Source: an uncultured Clostridia bacterium
GTDB taxonomy: Bacteria > Bacillota > Clostridia > Christensenellales > Borkfalkiaceae
Assembly (NCBI GenBank): GCA_900548845.1
Contig: URMI01000021.1
Location: 1 to 9,976 of the forward strand
Direction: 5' to 3'
Length of the DNA stretch: 9,976 bases
In this document: positions 1-6,049 of the stretch, piece after piece
How positions within the stretch are numbered: position 1 is the stretch's first letter
How the letters are laid out: each line of letters begins with the position of its first letter
Translations under genes and position numbers: made by a program
The notes under the pieces: model-generated
Databases searched by the model: none
The model's input: only the letters and a program-made list of their open reading frames with translations
Told to the model about the DNA's origin: nothing

Positions 1-452
1 GATTCTTGTGGGGGCTCGTCATCTCAACGGCGCTCACCGCCTGCTTCGTCGCCGTCTCCATGCTGGCGGCGACCCCGCTCGTCTCCCTCTTCATGCCGGG
101 CGGCGAGCAGGACACGGCGCTCGCCCTTCAAACCGGCGTCGAATACATCCGCCTCACGGCGCCCTTCTTCTTCGTCGTCAACGTCAAGATCATGGCGGAC
201 GCGACGGTGCGCGGCTGTAACGGGAATGTCGGCTTCATGGTGAGCACCTTCTCCGACCTCATCCTGCGCGTCGTGTTCGTCTTCCTTCTCACCCCCTTCA
301 TGGGCTTTACGGGCGTGGGCTGGGCGTGGGACATCGGCTGGGTGCTCGGCACCGCCATCGCGCTCGCTTTTTACTTCGCGATCCCCTGCCTCAGAAAGCG
401 CAACCTGCAAAAGTACGACAAAGACGACCGCCTGCTCCCCGCCGCCGTCTGA
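1..452 (+). CDS. MATE-family efflux transporter, C-terminal part (5' end outside window)
   Basis: About 150 residues of an integral membrane protein are visible; the frame is open at the left edge, with the first whole codon at position 3, so the true start lies upstream. The fragment has long hydrophobic stretches (LVISTALTACFVAVSMLAA, then LTAPFFFVVNVKIMADATVR, then DLILRVVFVFLLTPFMGFTG) and a final hydrophobic helix followed by a basic tail (LRKRNLQKYDKDD). The order of a mid-helix RLTAPFF segment, a 'ADATVRGCNGNVGFM' loop and a 'GVGWAWDIGW' helix matches the last helices of MATE (NorM/DinF-type) drug or metabolite antiporters, which use an ion gradient to export organic compounds. The gene ends 16 bp before a strong terminator and is probably unrelated to the sugar locus. 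Family assignment is by remembered pattern; substrate unknown. Confidence 0.8.
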   Translation, partial: FLWGLVISTALTACFVAVSMLAATPLVSLFMPGGEQDTALALQTGVEYIRLTAPFFFVVNVKIMADATVRGCNGNVGFMVSTFSDLILRVVFVFLLTPFMGFTGVGWAWDIGWVLGTAIALAFYFAIPCLRKRNLQKYDKDDRLLPAAV

Positions 453-467
453 ATTTGATAGCTGCTC

Positions 468-493
468 CCGCCCGGCTTCGGGCGGTTTTTTTT
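468..493 (+). terminator. Intrinsic terminator of the MATE gene
   Basis: A perfect 7-bp stem CCGCCCG/CGGGCGG (468-474 with 479-485) with a 4-nt GCTT loop is followed by eight T residues (486-493). It lies 16 bp after the MATE stop codon. Confidence 0.88.
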
Positions 494-528
494 CGCAAAA
501 AACAAAAAACACCGCATATTTTTTTCGG

Positions 529-555
529 AAAGAGGCGCACGGATGCCTCTTTTTT
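529..555 (+). terminator. Second terminator-like hairpin overlapping the next promoter
   Basis: AAAGAGGC (529-536) pairs with GCCTCTTT (545-552) over an 8-nt loop, and the T run continues to 555. It looks like a backup terminator for read-through from the left. It directly abuts the extended -10 element at 557-565, so it could also act on the next transcription unit if a start lies further upstream. No transcription data distinguish these options. Confidence 0.45.
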
Positions 556-556
556 G

Positions 557-565
557 TGCTATGAT
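557..565 (+). promoter_or_regulatory. Putative extended -10 promoter for the gene at 663
   Basis: TGC followed by TATGAT (560-565) fits an extended -10 element. No good -35 hexamer lies 16-18 bp upstream, as is usual for extended -10 promoters. A/T tracts at 496-530 could serve as an upstream activating element. The predicted start near 572 would give a leader of about 90 nt. Confidence 0.4.
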
Positions 566-662
566 AAAGGCGGACTCGGAGCCTCTCCCTCATGCAGGGG
601 GCGCTCCGCGGAACAGAATTCTTGCCGCAGGGCAGCGGGCGGCACACTTCAGGAGGTGACTT

Positions 663-908
663 ATGAAACACGAATACCATACCCCGAAATACGTCATGGC
701 GCGGGAAGACATCAACTTTATGCAGCTCTTCTTCGACAACGGCGATTATCTGTCCGTCAGCGGAGAGGAGATCGTCTCCCTCTCCCTTTTGCTCTACGAC
801 GGACTCATCCTCTCCGAAAACGCCTATTGCCCCGTCATCCAAGGCGGCAGCATGCGGCTTGCCCTTCGGGAGGACGCTTCCTTCTGTTACGACGGCCACT
901 TCGTCTGA
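663..908 (+). CDS. Hypothetical protein, N-terminal part of a frame-disrupted gene
   Basis: This 81-residue open frame starts at ATG 663, preceded by an almost ideal ribosome site (AGGAGGTGA at 651-659), so the start is well supported. The product is soluble, with no signal peptide or membrane segment, and is acidic in its first half (MAREDINFMQLFFDNGDY). It reads as a beta-rich fold (DYLSVSGEEIVSLSLLLYDG). The frame stops at TGA 906-908, directly where a second frame with gene-like codon use begins. That frame continues for 129 more residues, so the stop is probably caused by a one-base frame change and not the natural end. I do not recognise the family. The unit lies between two terminators and appears to be transcribed alone. 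Confidence 0.6.
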   Translation: MKHEYHTPKYVMAREDINFMQLFFDNGDYLSVSGEEIVSLSLLLYDGLILSENAYCPVIQGGSMRLALREDASFCYDGHFV

Positions 909-1294
909 AGCTCCGGAAAAAGCACTCCTGCGGAAGGCAGGTGCACCTGCTCAGCGGCAAAGAGCCCAAGATCGGGCGGCTCGAAAAGCGGCTGTGCGGC
1001 AAAGAGGGCTTTTCGGGCCACGATATCTGCCATCTCTACATCTCCTACCGCTATGCGGGCTTCGGCACAAGCTTTACGGAACGCCTGTACGTTCCCGAAC
1101 TCTGCGATAATGAGACCTTGGAGGCGCACGGATGCGCGCAGGAGGACAGCTTCGAGGAAGAAGCGGACTGCGGATGGGAGTATTTGAGCGGCTATGCAGA
1201 GCGCCTCGGCGACGGGAGCATCCTCGTCACCTTCGGGAAGGAGGCCAAGAAGTACCTTGCCGGGGAGGACGGAAACGCCGCTCCCGAAGAGTAA
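905..1294 (+). pseudogene. C-terminal continuation of the frame-disrupted hypothetical gene
   Basis: Shifting by -1 at GTC/TGA (903-908) joins the upstream frame to a 129-residue run starting LKLRKKHSCGRQVHLL and ending at TAA 1292-1294. The joined product would be about 210 residues. The second part keeps protein-like composition (HDICHLYISYRYAGFG; acidic stretch EDSFEEEADCGWEYL; tail KEAKKYLAGEDG). Its only near start, GTG 941, has GGAAGG just 3 nt upstream, which is too close for a ribosome site. A separately translated gene is therefore less likely than an interrupted one. No slippery heptamer is visible at the junction, so a real mutation or a base-calling error is favoured over programmed frameshifting. 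Function unknown. Confidence 0.55.
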
Positions 1295-1324
1295 CGCCGC
1301 CGAAAAAAAGCGGTAGCCTGTAAG

Positions 1325-1367
1325 AAAAAAGCCCTCGGCGCGACATCAACGCGCCGGGGACTTTTCC
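1325..1367. terminator. Bidirectional terminator between convergent genes
   Basis: A 16-position stem (1327-1342 with 1350-1365) has one C-A mismatch and one G-T pair, closing a 7-nt loop (ACATCAA). The arms begin with an A run (1325-1330) and end with TTTT, so each strand reads hairpin plus U tract. It lies between the hypothetical gene (stop at 1294) and the minus-strand regulator (stop at 1416), and can serve both. Confidence 0.9.
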
Positions 1368-1415
1368 TTGAGATCTGTTTCGTTTTGAACGGCACTGCCG
1401 CGTTACGGTCTGTAT

Positions 1416-2486
1416 TTAGGCGCGGGCACTCCTGCCCTGCGGCGCAAGGCGGAAGGTGTGCGGCGCGTCCTCTTCGCGGAAGATCGCGCTTTCCAGCATC
1501 TTGACGGCGTGTTCCGCCATTTCGCGCAAGGAAAGGCAGAGTTCCCCCGCCCCTTCGCCGTAAACGGCCGCGCAGTACTGCTTCTCATTCAAAAGCGGCG
1601 CGCAAGCCTCGGCAAGCGCGGAATCGGCAAAGAGATAATGTTCTTCGGGATGCGCCATGACGTATTCGCGCAGCGCGGAAAGGGAATGAACGAGAAAGAG
1701 CGTATCCCCGTTCATTGCCGCGCGCAGATCGTCGAGATAGGGCGCATTGCGGTAAGGATAGGCAGCATAGGTGAGCGTCTTGCAACGGAGCCGCTCTTTT
1801 GCGGCGGCGATGAGTGCCGCGTGGTCGACGAACGCCTTAAAAAAGAGCGGGTCGTCCACGATCATCCCGACGGCGACGATGGGAACAAAGCAGCTCTCTT
1901 TGAGAGAGTAAAATTCCTCCTGCGTCAGATCGATGCAGAGGATGCCTTCGGGCATCTCCTTGGGGCGGCCTTCTTCGCCCGCGGGAAAAAGGAGAACGCC
2001 GTACCCCGCCTCGCGAAGGGCATTTTGGAGCGCATGGAGGAGGGAAAAATAGTGCGCGTTTTGAAGAGCGCAGTCGCTCTCGGGCACGCAGATGCCGACC
2101 AGCCCGCTCTTTTTGCCCGCAAGCTGCCGCGCGACGGAAGAGGGCGTATATTGGCGCAGATTGCAGATCTGCAATACCTTTCTTCGCGTCTCTTCGCCGA
2201 TCTTGACGTCCGTCCGCCCGTTGACGATATAAGAAACGGTCGCCGTCGAAACGCCCGCCTCGCGCGCGATATCGTCGATGGTGACCGCTTTTGCCGTGCG
2301 CCCACGCCCCGTGCCCTTTTGATAGCCGAGCTCGCGGCAGACAGAAAGCACCTTTTCGCGCGTCGCTTCGGCGACTTTGATGTCCGTTCTGCCGCTCAGC
2401 ACATAGGAGACCGTCGCCGAGGACACCCCCGCCGCCCTTGCGACCTCTGCGATCGTCACGTTTTTTTGCCTTTCTTCGCGTTCCAT
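1416..2486 (-). CDS. LacI-family transcriptional regulator with two tandem HTH domains
   Basis: This predicted cytoplasmic sugar-responsive repressor probably controls its own gene and the divergent maltodextrin operon. From ATG 2486 it has 356 residues. HTH 1 spans about 10-55 ([20 protein letters not shown]), a basic Gly-rich linker follows ([10 protein letters not shown]), then HTH 2 at about 68-113 ([20 protein letters not shown]). One hinge helix ([15 protein letters not shown], 114-128) follows only the second HTH. The two HTH copies share about 27 of 47 residues by eye. The rest (128-356) resembles a periplasmic-binding-protein-like effector domain but is about 40-50 residues shorter than usual. 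The ATG has no ribosome site and coincides with the predicted transcription start. GTG 2459, at the first residue of HTH 1, has GAAAGG 9 nt upstream and is an equally good start. Either start keeps both HTH domains. The ligand is inferred from the neighbours only. Confidence 0.9.
   Translation of the reverse strand: MEREERQKNVTIAEVARAAGVSSATVSYVLSGRTDIKVAEATREKVLSVCRELGYQKGTGRGRTAKAVTIDDIAREAGVSTATVSYIVNGRTDVKIGEETRRKVLQICNLRQYTPSSVARQLAGKKSGLVGICVPESDCALQNAHYFSLLHALQNALREAGYGVLLFPAGEEGRPKEMPEGILCIDLTQEEFYSLKESCFVPIVAVGMIVDDPLFFKAFVDHAALIAAAKERLRCKTLTYAAYPYRNAPYLDDLRAAMNGDTLFLVHSLSALREYVMAHPEEHYLFADSALAEACAPLLNEKQYCAAVYGEGAGELCLSLREMAEHAVKMLESAIFREEDAPHTFRLAPQGRSARA
2469..2474 (-). promoter_or_regulatory. 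Ribosome site favouring a GTG start for the regulator
   Basis: On the minus strand GAAAGG lies 9 nt before GTG (2459-2457). That start would give a protein beginning [11 protein letters not shown], the common N-terminus of LacI-family proteins. The upstream ATG at 2486 lacks such a site. Confidence 0.45.
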
Positions 2487-2492
2487 ACGGCT

Positions 2493-2521
2493 ATTGTACC
2501 CGAAACGGGTACAAAAGTCAA
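2493..2521 (-). promoter_or_regulatory. Promoter of the LacI-family regulator
   Basis: On the minus strand TTGACT (2521-2516) and TACAAT (2498-2493) are separated by exactly 17 bp. The expected start is near 2486, at or beside the ATG, implying a leaderless or very short-leader mRNA if ATG is used. Confidence 0.75.
2494..2514. promoter_or_regulatory. Perfect palindromic operator candidate (autoregulation)
   Basis: TTGTACCCG (2494-2502) and CGGGTACAA (2506-2514) form a perfect 9+9 bp inverted repeat around AAA. It fills the spacer of the regulator promoter and covers five of the six bases of its -10 box. A protein bound here would block that promoter, so autorepression is the natural reading. 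Which protein binds it is inferred. Confidence 0.7.
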
Positions 2522-2537
2522 CGGGGTTTCTTGATCG

Positions 2538-2553
2538 AACCGCTTAAATAAAT
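2538..2553. promoter_or_regulatory. Upstream copy of a 16-bp operator-like direct repeat
   Basis: AACCGCTTAAATAAAT matches the copy at 2615-2630 at 15 of 16 positions. It has a central CG with flanking A/T, as LacI-family operators do, and lies about 28 bp upstream of the operon -35 box. Confidence 0.5.
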
Positions 2554-2580
2554 TTTCAGAAACTATTTTTCCCGAAACTA

Positions 2581-2608
2581 TTGACAGAATGAAAATGTGT
2601 GCTATAAT
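2581..2608 (+). promoter_or_regulatory. Strong promoter of the maltodextrin operon
   Basis: A consensus -35 TTGACA (2581-2586), 16-bp spacer and consensus TATAAT (2603-2608) are preceded by TGC, giving an extended -10. Transcription should begin near 2615, inside the downstream operator-like repeat. Both hexamers match the sigma-70/sigma-A consensus exactly, so the promoter should be strong unless repressed. Confidence 0.88.
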
Positions 2609-2612
2609 TTAC

Positions 2613-2630
2613 TTAACCGATTAAATAAAT
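2613..2630. promoter_or_regulatory. Operator candidate overlapping the operon start site
   Basis: TTAACCGATTAA (2613-2624) is an inverted repeat with a central CG, and the 16 bp at 2615-2630 repeat the copy at 2538-2553. It begins 5 bp after the -10 box, where a bound repressor would block initiation. LacI-family binding is inferred from the shape of the site and the adjacent regulator gene. Confidence 0.55.
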
Positions 2631-2643
2631 CGCCTTCGGGCGA
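2630..2643 (+). other. 5'-leader hairpin with a UUCG tetraloop
   Basis: TCGCC (2630-2634) and GGCGA (2639-2643) close a TTCG loop, giving the C(UUCG)G tetraloop known to be unusually stable in RNA. It sits near the 5' end of the predicted mRNA, about 5 nt before the ribosome site (AAGGAGG, 2649-2655). It may protect the transcript end or tune translation. Confidence 0.5.
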
Positions 2644-2664
2644 ATGGTAAGGAGGAAAACACAA

Positions 2665-4326
2665 ATGACCAACAAGCTGCGCAAAACGATGAGCCTTCTC
2701 ACGGGGCTGGTGTTTGCATTCGTGCTCGCCTTCGGCGTCCTGGCTGCCTGCGAGGACACGGAGGAGACGCCCCGCTTTACGGTGACCTTCCTCGACGGGG
2801 AGAACGTCATTGCGGAGCGGGCAGTGGAAGAGGGCGGCACCGTCGCTTCCTTCACGCCCGAGGACGAGGGCTACGAAAAGGAGGGCTTCGTCTTCGAAGG
2901 CTGGTATGCGACGGCGGACTTCACGCATGACTGGAGCTTTGATACCGTCATCGAAAAGGACACCAACGTCTATTCGATGTGGTCGTCCTCCAAAGAAGAT
3001 ACGCGGCAGTGGCTGATCGCGGGCAGTTCTTCCGCAGGCGGGCCGCTCGCTGCGATCGGCTGGAACGGCGGCCCCATCGCAGGGGAGAACGGCAATATCC
3101 TCAAAAAGACGGAAGGCAAGAACGAATTCACCATCACCATCGACCTGTATGTGGGCGATCAGTTCCAATTCTGCATCATGGATGAGGAAGGCGTCTGGAA
3201 CACGGACGATGCAAGCGGCGGCGGTGCGCGCGGCGGACAGTACCTCGAAGAAAACGACTACATGAGCGCGCCCGGCACGGGGCTCGGCGACGGGCAGGTG
3301 AACATCACCGTCTCCGTGAGCGGCAACTATACGCTGACGCTCACCACGGACGCCGAGGACAAGAACGTGGGCTCCATCACGGTGGTGCGCAACGGCGACG
3401 CGCCCGAAGTGACCGTCGACCGCTCCGATTACACCTGGTATATCTATGGCAATTCGTCGGCAGAGACGAGCGCCGAATCCGTGCTCGCGGGCACCAACTG
3501 GGGCGCGAACGTCGAGTCGCTGCAATATTCCGCCTATGAGATGTTCAAGATCTCCGACAACGAGGCGGACGGCACGGGCACCTGGACGCAGACGTGGAAG
3601 CTTGCGGAGGGCGACGAGTTCCTGCTTGCATACTGCCTCCTCAAGGAAGAGGGCGGCATCGCGGCGCAGGACGGCACGATGTTCTACTACCCCGACATCG
3701 ACGAATTCAACGGCGAGGACGCCGCCTTCAAGAAGGCGGACGGCATGGGCAGCAATATCGTCGTCGTGGAAGGCGGAACGTACACCTTCACCCTCACCGT
3801 GACGCTCAATGCGGAGACAAATTCCCTCGAAGGCTCCATCGAAGTGGACAAGACGGCAGATCTTCTGACGTCCGAGCAGGAATGGAAGGTGCTGGGCGGC
3901 AGGCTCTCCTATGCGCAGGCCGTCGACCCCGCGACGGGCAACCTCACCATCGACGAAGCAGCCTACAATGGCAAGACTTCGGTGTTTGCGGACAACAACT
4001 TCGGCGTGGGCGGCACCGTGCAGCAGCTTGAAGCGGTCACCCCCGCCGAGGGCATGGCAAGAGAGTATGCGGTGACGCTCGAGCTCGTCGAAGGCGATTA
4101 CTTCTACTTCTGCATCCCCATGGCGATCCACGCACCCTACCGCGAAGATACCTACTATTCGCCCGCCTACACTTCCAAGCTGGCCGAGGCGGAGGAACTG
4201 CCCGAGGGCGTCGTTTCCGACTGGGCATGGGGCGGCAACCTGCTCTGCACCGAGGCGGGTAGCTACACCTTCACGGTCTCTGTTGCGGCGGACGGCACGC
4301 TCGCGCTGACGGCAGAAAAAGCATAA
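2665..4326 (+). CDS. Putative carbohydrate-binding surface lipoprotein (InlB-type repeat plus three beta modules)
   Basis: The 553-residue product starts at ATG 2665 behind AAGGAGG (2649-2655); an in-frame GTG further upstream has no such site. A signal peptide ends in the lipobox LAAC with Cys29, so it should be exported and lipid-anchored. Residues about 38-106 look like an InlB B-repeat/Flg_new domain (VTFLDGENVIAERAVEEGGT, then FEGWY, then NVYSMW). Three similar modules follow at about 115-242, 256-396 and 406-553. Each opens with a Trp-containing strand (WLIAGS, WYIYGN, WKVLGG), has a central 'GD-x-F' strand (VGDQFQFC, EGDEFLLAYC, EGDYFYFC) and ends in 'GxYTxTxxV'. This layout recalls SusE/SusF-type starch-binding sandwiches, so a starch or maltodextrin capture role is inferred. 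It has no catalytic motif and is the first gene after the regulated promoter. The stop is doubled (TAATAA). Confidence 0.8.
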   Translation: MTNKLRKTMSLLTGLVFAFVLAFGVLAACEDTEETPRFTVTFLDGENVIAERAVEEGGTVASFTPEDEGYEKEGFVFEGWYATADFTHDWSFDTVIEKDTNVYSMWSSSKEDTRQWLIAGSSSAGGPLAAIGWNGGPIAGENGNILKKTEGKNEFTITIDLYVGDQFQFCIMDEEGVWNTDDASGGGARGGQYLEENDYMSAPGTGLGDGQVNITVSVSGNYTLTLTTDAEDKNVGSITVVRNGDAPEVTVDRSDYTWYIYGNSSAETSAESVLAGTNWGANVESLQYSAYEMFKISDNEADGTGTWTQTWKLAEGDEFLLAYCLLKEEGGIAAQDGTMFYYPDIDEFNGEDAAFKKADGMGSNIVVVEGGTYTFTLTVTLNAETNSLEGSIEVDKTADLLTSEQEWKVLGGRLSYAQAVDPATGNLTIDEAAYNGKTSVFADNNFGVGGTVQQLEAVTPAEGMAREYAVTLELVEGDYFYFCIPMAIHAPYREDTYYSPAYTSKLAEAEELPEGVVSDWAWGGNLLCTEAGSYTFTVSVAADGTLALTAEKA

Positions 4327-4337
4327 TAAAACGCGGG

Positions 4338-4363
4338 ATCGGGGCGGTGCATACCGCCCCGAT
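4338..4363 (+). other. Intergenic hairpin without a U tract
   Basis: ATCGGGGCGG (4338-4347) and CCGCCCCGAT (4354-4363) form a perfect 10-bp stem over TGCATA. No T run follows, so it is unlikely to be an efficient intrinsic terminator. It lies in the 61-bp gap between the surface lipoprotein and the amylase genes and may protect the 3' end of a processed upstream mRNA. Confidence 0.7.
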
Positions 4364-4387
4364 GCTCCTAAAAGGGAGGAAGCAGAC

Positions 4388-6049
4388 ATGAACAAAACGG
4401 CGATCTGCCATATCCCCGGATCCCAATATTCCTTTGCGTACGGCGAACAGGAACTGCGCATCCGCCTGCGGGCGGAAAAGGGCGATCTCGACCGCGTCAC
4501 CCTCATCTATGCGGTCAAATACGACTGGCTGAAAGAGAGAAAGAGCGTCTCCATGCAAAAGAGCTATACGGACGAACTCTTTGACTACTACACCGCCGAG
4601 CTCATCGTGCCCGACTCGCGCATCGGCTATGTGTTCTATCTCGAAAGCGGCAAAGAGGCCTACTACTATTCCGAAGAGGGGCTCACCGTCGATTACGACC
4701 ACGAAAAGAGCTATTATAACTTCTTCCAGCACCCGTATATCAACGAAGCGGACGTCCACCGCAAAGTCGGCTGGTGCGACGGCGCGGTCTTTTATCAGAT
4801 CTTTATCGACCGCTTCCGCATGGGCGACCCCAAGAAGGATACGGGCTACATCAACAAACAATGGGGAGAGATCCCCGACCCCAAGAGCTTTTACGGCGGC
4901 GACCTTCGGGGCATCCGCGAAAAGCTCGGCTATCTCGAAGCGCTCGGCGTCAACGCCGTCTATCTAACGCCCGTCTTTTCCTCGCCGAGCAACCACAAGT
5001 ACGACACCGTCGACTACTTCCGTGTCGATAAGATGTTCGGCTCGGACGAGGACCTGAAAGCGCTCGTTGAAGAGGCACACGCACGGGGCATCCGCATCGT
5101 GCTGGACGCCGTGTTCAACCATTGCAGCATGCACTGCGCCGAGTTTCAGGACGTGCTCGAAAAGGGAAGAAGCTCCGAGTATTTCGATTGGTTTCTGATC
5201 CGCGGCGAAAAGCCCGACCCCGAAGAGGGCAACTACGAGTGCTTTGCCGCCTGCCGCTATATGCCCAAGTGGAACACGAGCAATAAGGAGGTGCAGGATT
5301 TCCTCATCGGAGTGGCGCTGCACTGGATGAGAGAGTGCCGTATCGACGGCTGGCGGCTGGACGTTGCAGACGAAGTTTCGCACGATTTCTGGCGGCGCTT
5401 CCGCAAGGCGGTAAAAGCGGAGAACGAGGACGCCATCCTCATCGGCGAGAGCTGGCACGACGCCGCACCCTGGCTGAGAGGCGATGAATTCGACGGCATC
5501 ATGAACTACTCGTTCACCAAGGCGTGCATCGACTTTTTCGCCAACAGGACGCGGACTGCCGAAAGTTTTACGGCGCGGCTCAACGAACTTCTGATGCGCA
5601 ACACCGATCAGGTCAACGAGATGATGCTCGATCTTCTTGACAGCCACGATACCGAACGGTTTCTGACGCTGACGGGCGGCGACCGCGTCGCACTCATCCT
5701 GGCGCTTTCCGTCCTCTTCTTTTTCCCGGGGATGCCCTGCATCTGCTACGGCACGGAGATCGGCATGGAGGGGGAATACGAGCCCGACTCCCGCCGCACC
5801 TTCGACTGGGACGAAACGCATTGGGATAAAACCATCTTTTCGGCCGTCCGCTCTCTGACGGCGCTCCGCCCCAAGATAAGCGGACGGGCGCGCATCTATG
5901 CGCAGGGAGAGCTCGTCGTCATCGAGCGGGAAAAACTCACGCTTGCCGTCAATGCGACGGCGGAGCCCTTGACGTTTGAGGGGCAGAACTGCTATCATAT
6001 CATCGGGGCTCGTTCCTATCTCATTCTCGATCGGGAGGAAACAGTATGA
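4388..6049 (+). CDS. GH13 neopullulanase/cyclomaltodextrinase-like glycoside hydrolase
   Basis: This 553-residue enzyme has no signal peptide, so it should act in the cytoplasm on imported linear or cyclic maltodextrins, cutting alpha-1,4 (perhaps also alpha-1,6) glucosidic bonds. The N-terminal ~125 residues are beta-rich, like the CBM34-type domain of subfamily GH13_20. The catalytic barrel follows, with region I DAVFNH (240-245), region V-like MPKWN (292-296), region II GWRLDVADE with nucleophile Asp325, region III GESWHD with acid/base Glu354, and region IV DSHD with Asp421. The stretches RIDGWRLDVADEVSHDFW and SWHDAAPWLRGDEFDGIMNY are very like neopullulanase/cyclomaltodextrinase/maltogenic amylase. 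All catalytic residues are present. The C-terminal domain is short (about 60 residues). GGGAGGA precedes the ATG. The stop overlaps the next start as ATGA, implying translational coupling with the binding protein. Exact substrate preference cannot be read from sequence. Confidence 0.93.
   Translation: MNKTAICHIPGSQYSFAYGEQELRIRLRAEKGDLDRVTLIYAVKYDWLKERKSVSMQKSYTDELFDYYTAELIVPDSRIGYVFYLESGKEAYYYSEEGLTVDYDHEKSYYNFFQHPYINEADVHRKVGWCDGAVFYQIFIDRFRMGDPKKDTGYINKQWGEIPDPKSFYGGDLRGIREKLGYLEALGVNAVYLTPVFSSPSNHKYDTVDYFRVDKMFGSDEDLKALVEEAHARGIRIVLDAVFNHCSMHCAEFQDVLEKGRSSEYFDWFLIRGEKPDPEEGNYECFAACRYMPKWNTSNKEVQDFLIGVALHWMRECRIDGWRLDVADEVSHDFWRRFRKAVKAENEDAILIGESWHDAAPWLRGDEFDGIMNYSFTKACIDFFANRTRTAESFTARLNELLMRNTDQVNEMMLDLLDSHDTERFLTLTGGDRVALILALSVLFFFPGMPCICYGTEIGMEGEYEPDSRRTFDWDETHWDKTIFSAVRSLTALRPKISGRARIYAQGELVVIEREKLTLAVNATAEPLTFEGQNCYHIIGARSYLILDREETV

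Noticed and set aside
453..662. Possible riboswitch or small RNA in the gap before the hypothetical gene
   Set aside because: Apart from the terminator, a second hairpin and an extended -10, no known riboswitch core or T-box element could be recognised.
24..899. Minus-strand open frame spanning the MATE end, terminator and hypothetical gene
   Set aside because: It crosses a forward terminator and promoter and is low-complexity, rich in Glu, Arg, His and Val.
895..912. Programmed -1 frameshift site
   Set aside because: No X-XXY-YYZ slippery heptamer or clear downstream pseudoknot is visible at the junction; mutation or base error is simpler.
1296..1313. Short CCGC/GCGG hairpin around an A run after the hypothetical gene
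   Set aside because: The 4-bp stem with a 9-nt loop and no T tract is too weak; the hairpin at 1325-1367 explains termination.
1458..2534. Forward open frame opposite the regulator gene
   Set aside because: The minus frame has unmistakable LacI HTH domains and a proper promoter; the forward frame is an antisense shadow.
2602..4506. Very long minus-strand open frame opposite the surface lipoprotein and start of the amylase
   Set aside because: It is antisense to a gene with a lipobox, a ribosome site and a strong promoter. Its composition (rich in Arg, His, Val, Asp) is typical of mirror frames in GC-rich DNA, and it has no recognisable domain.
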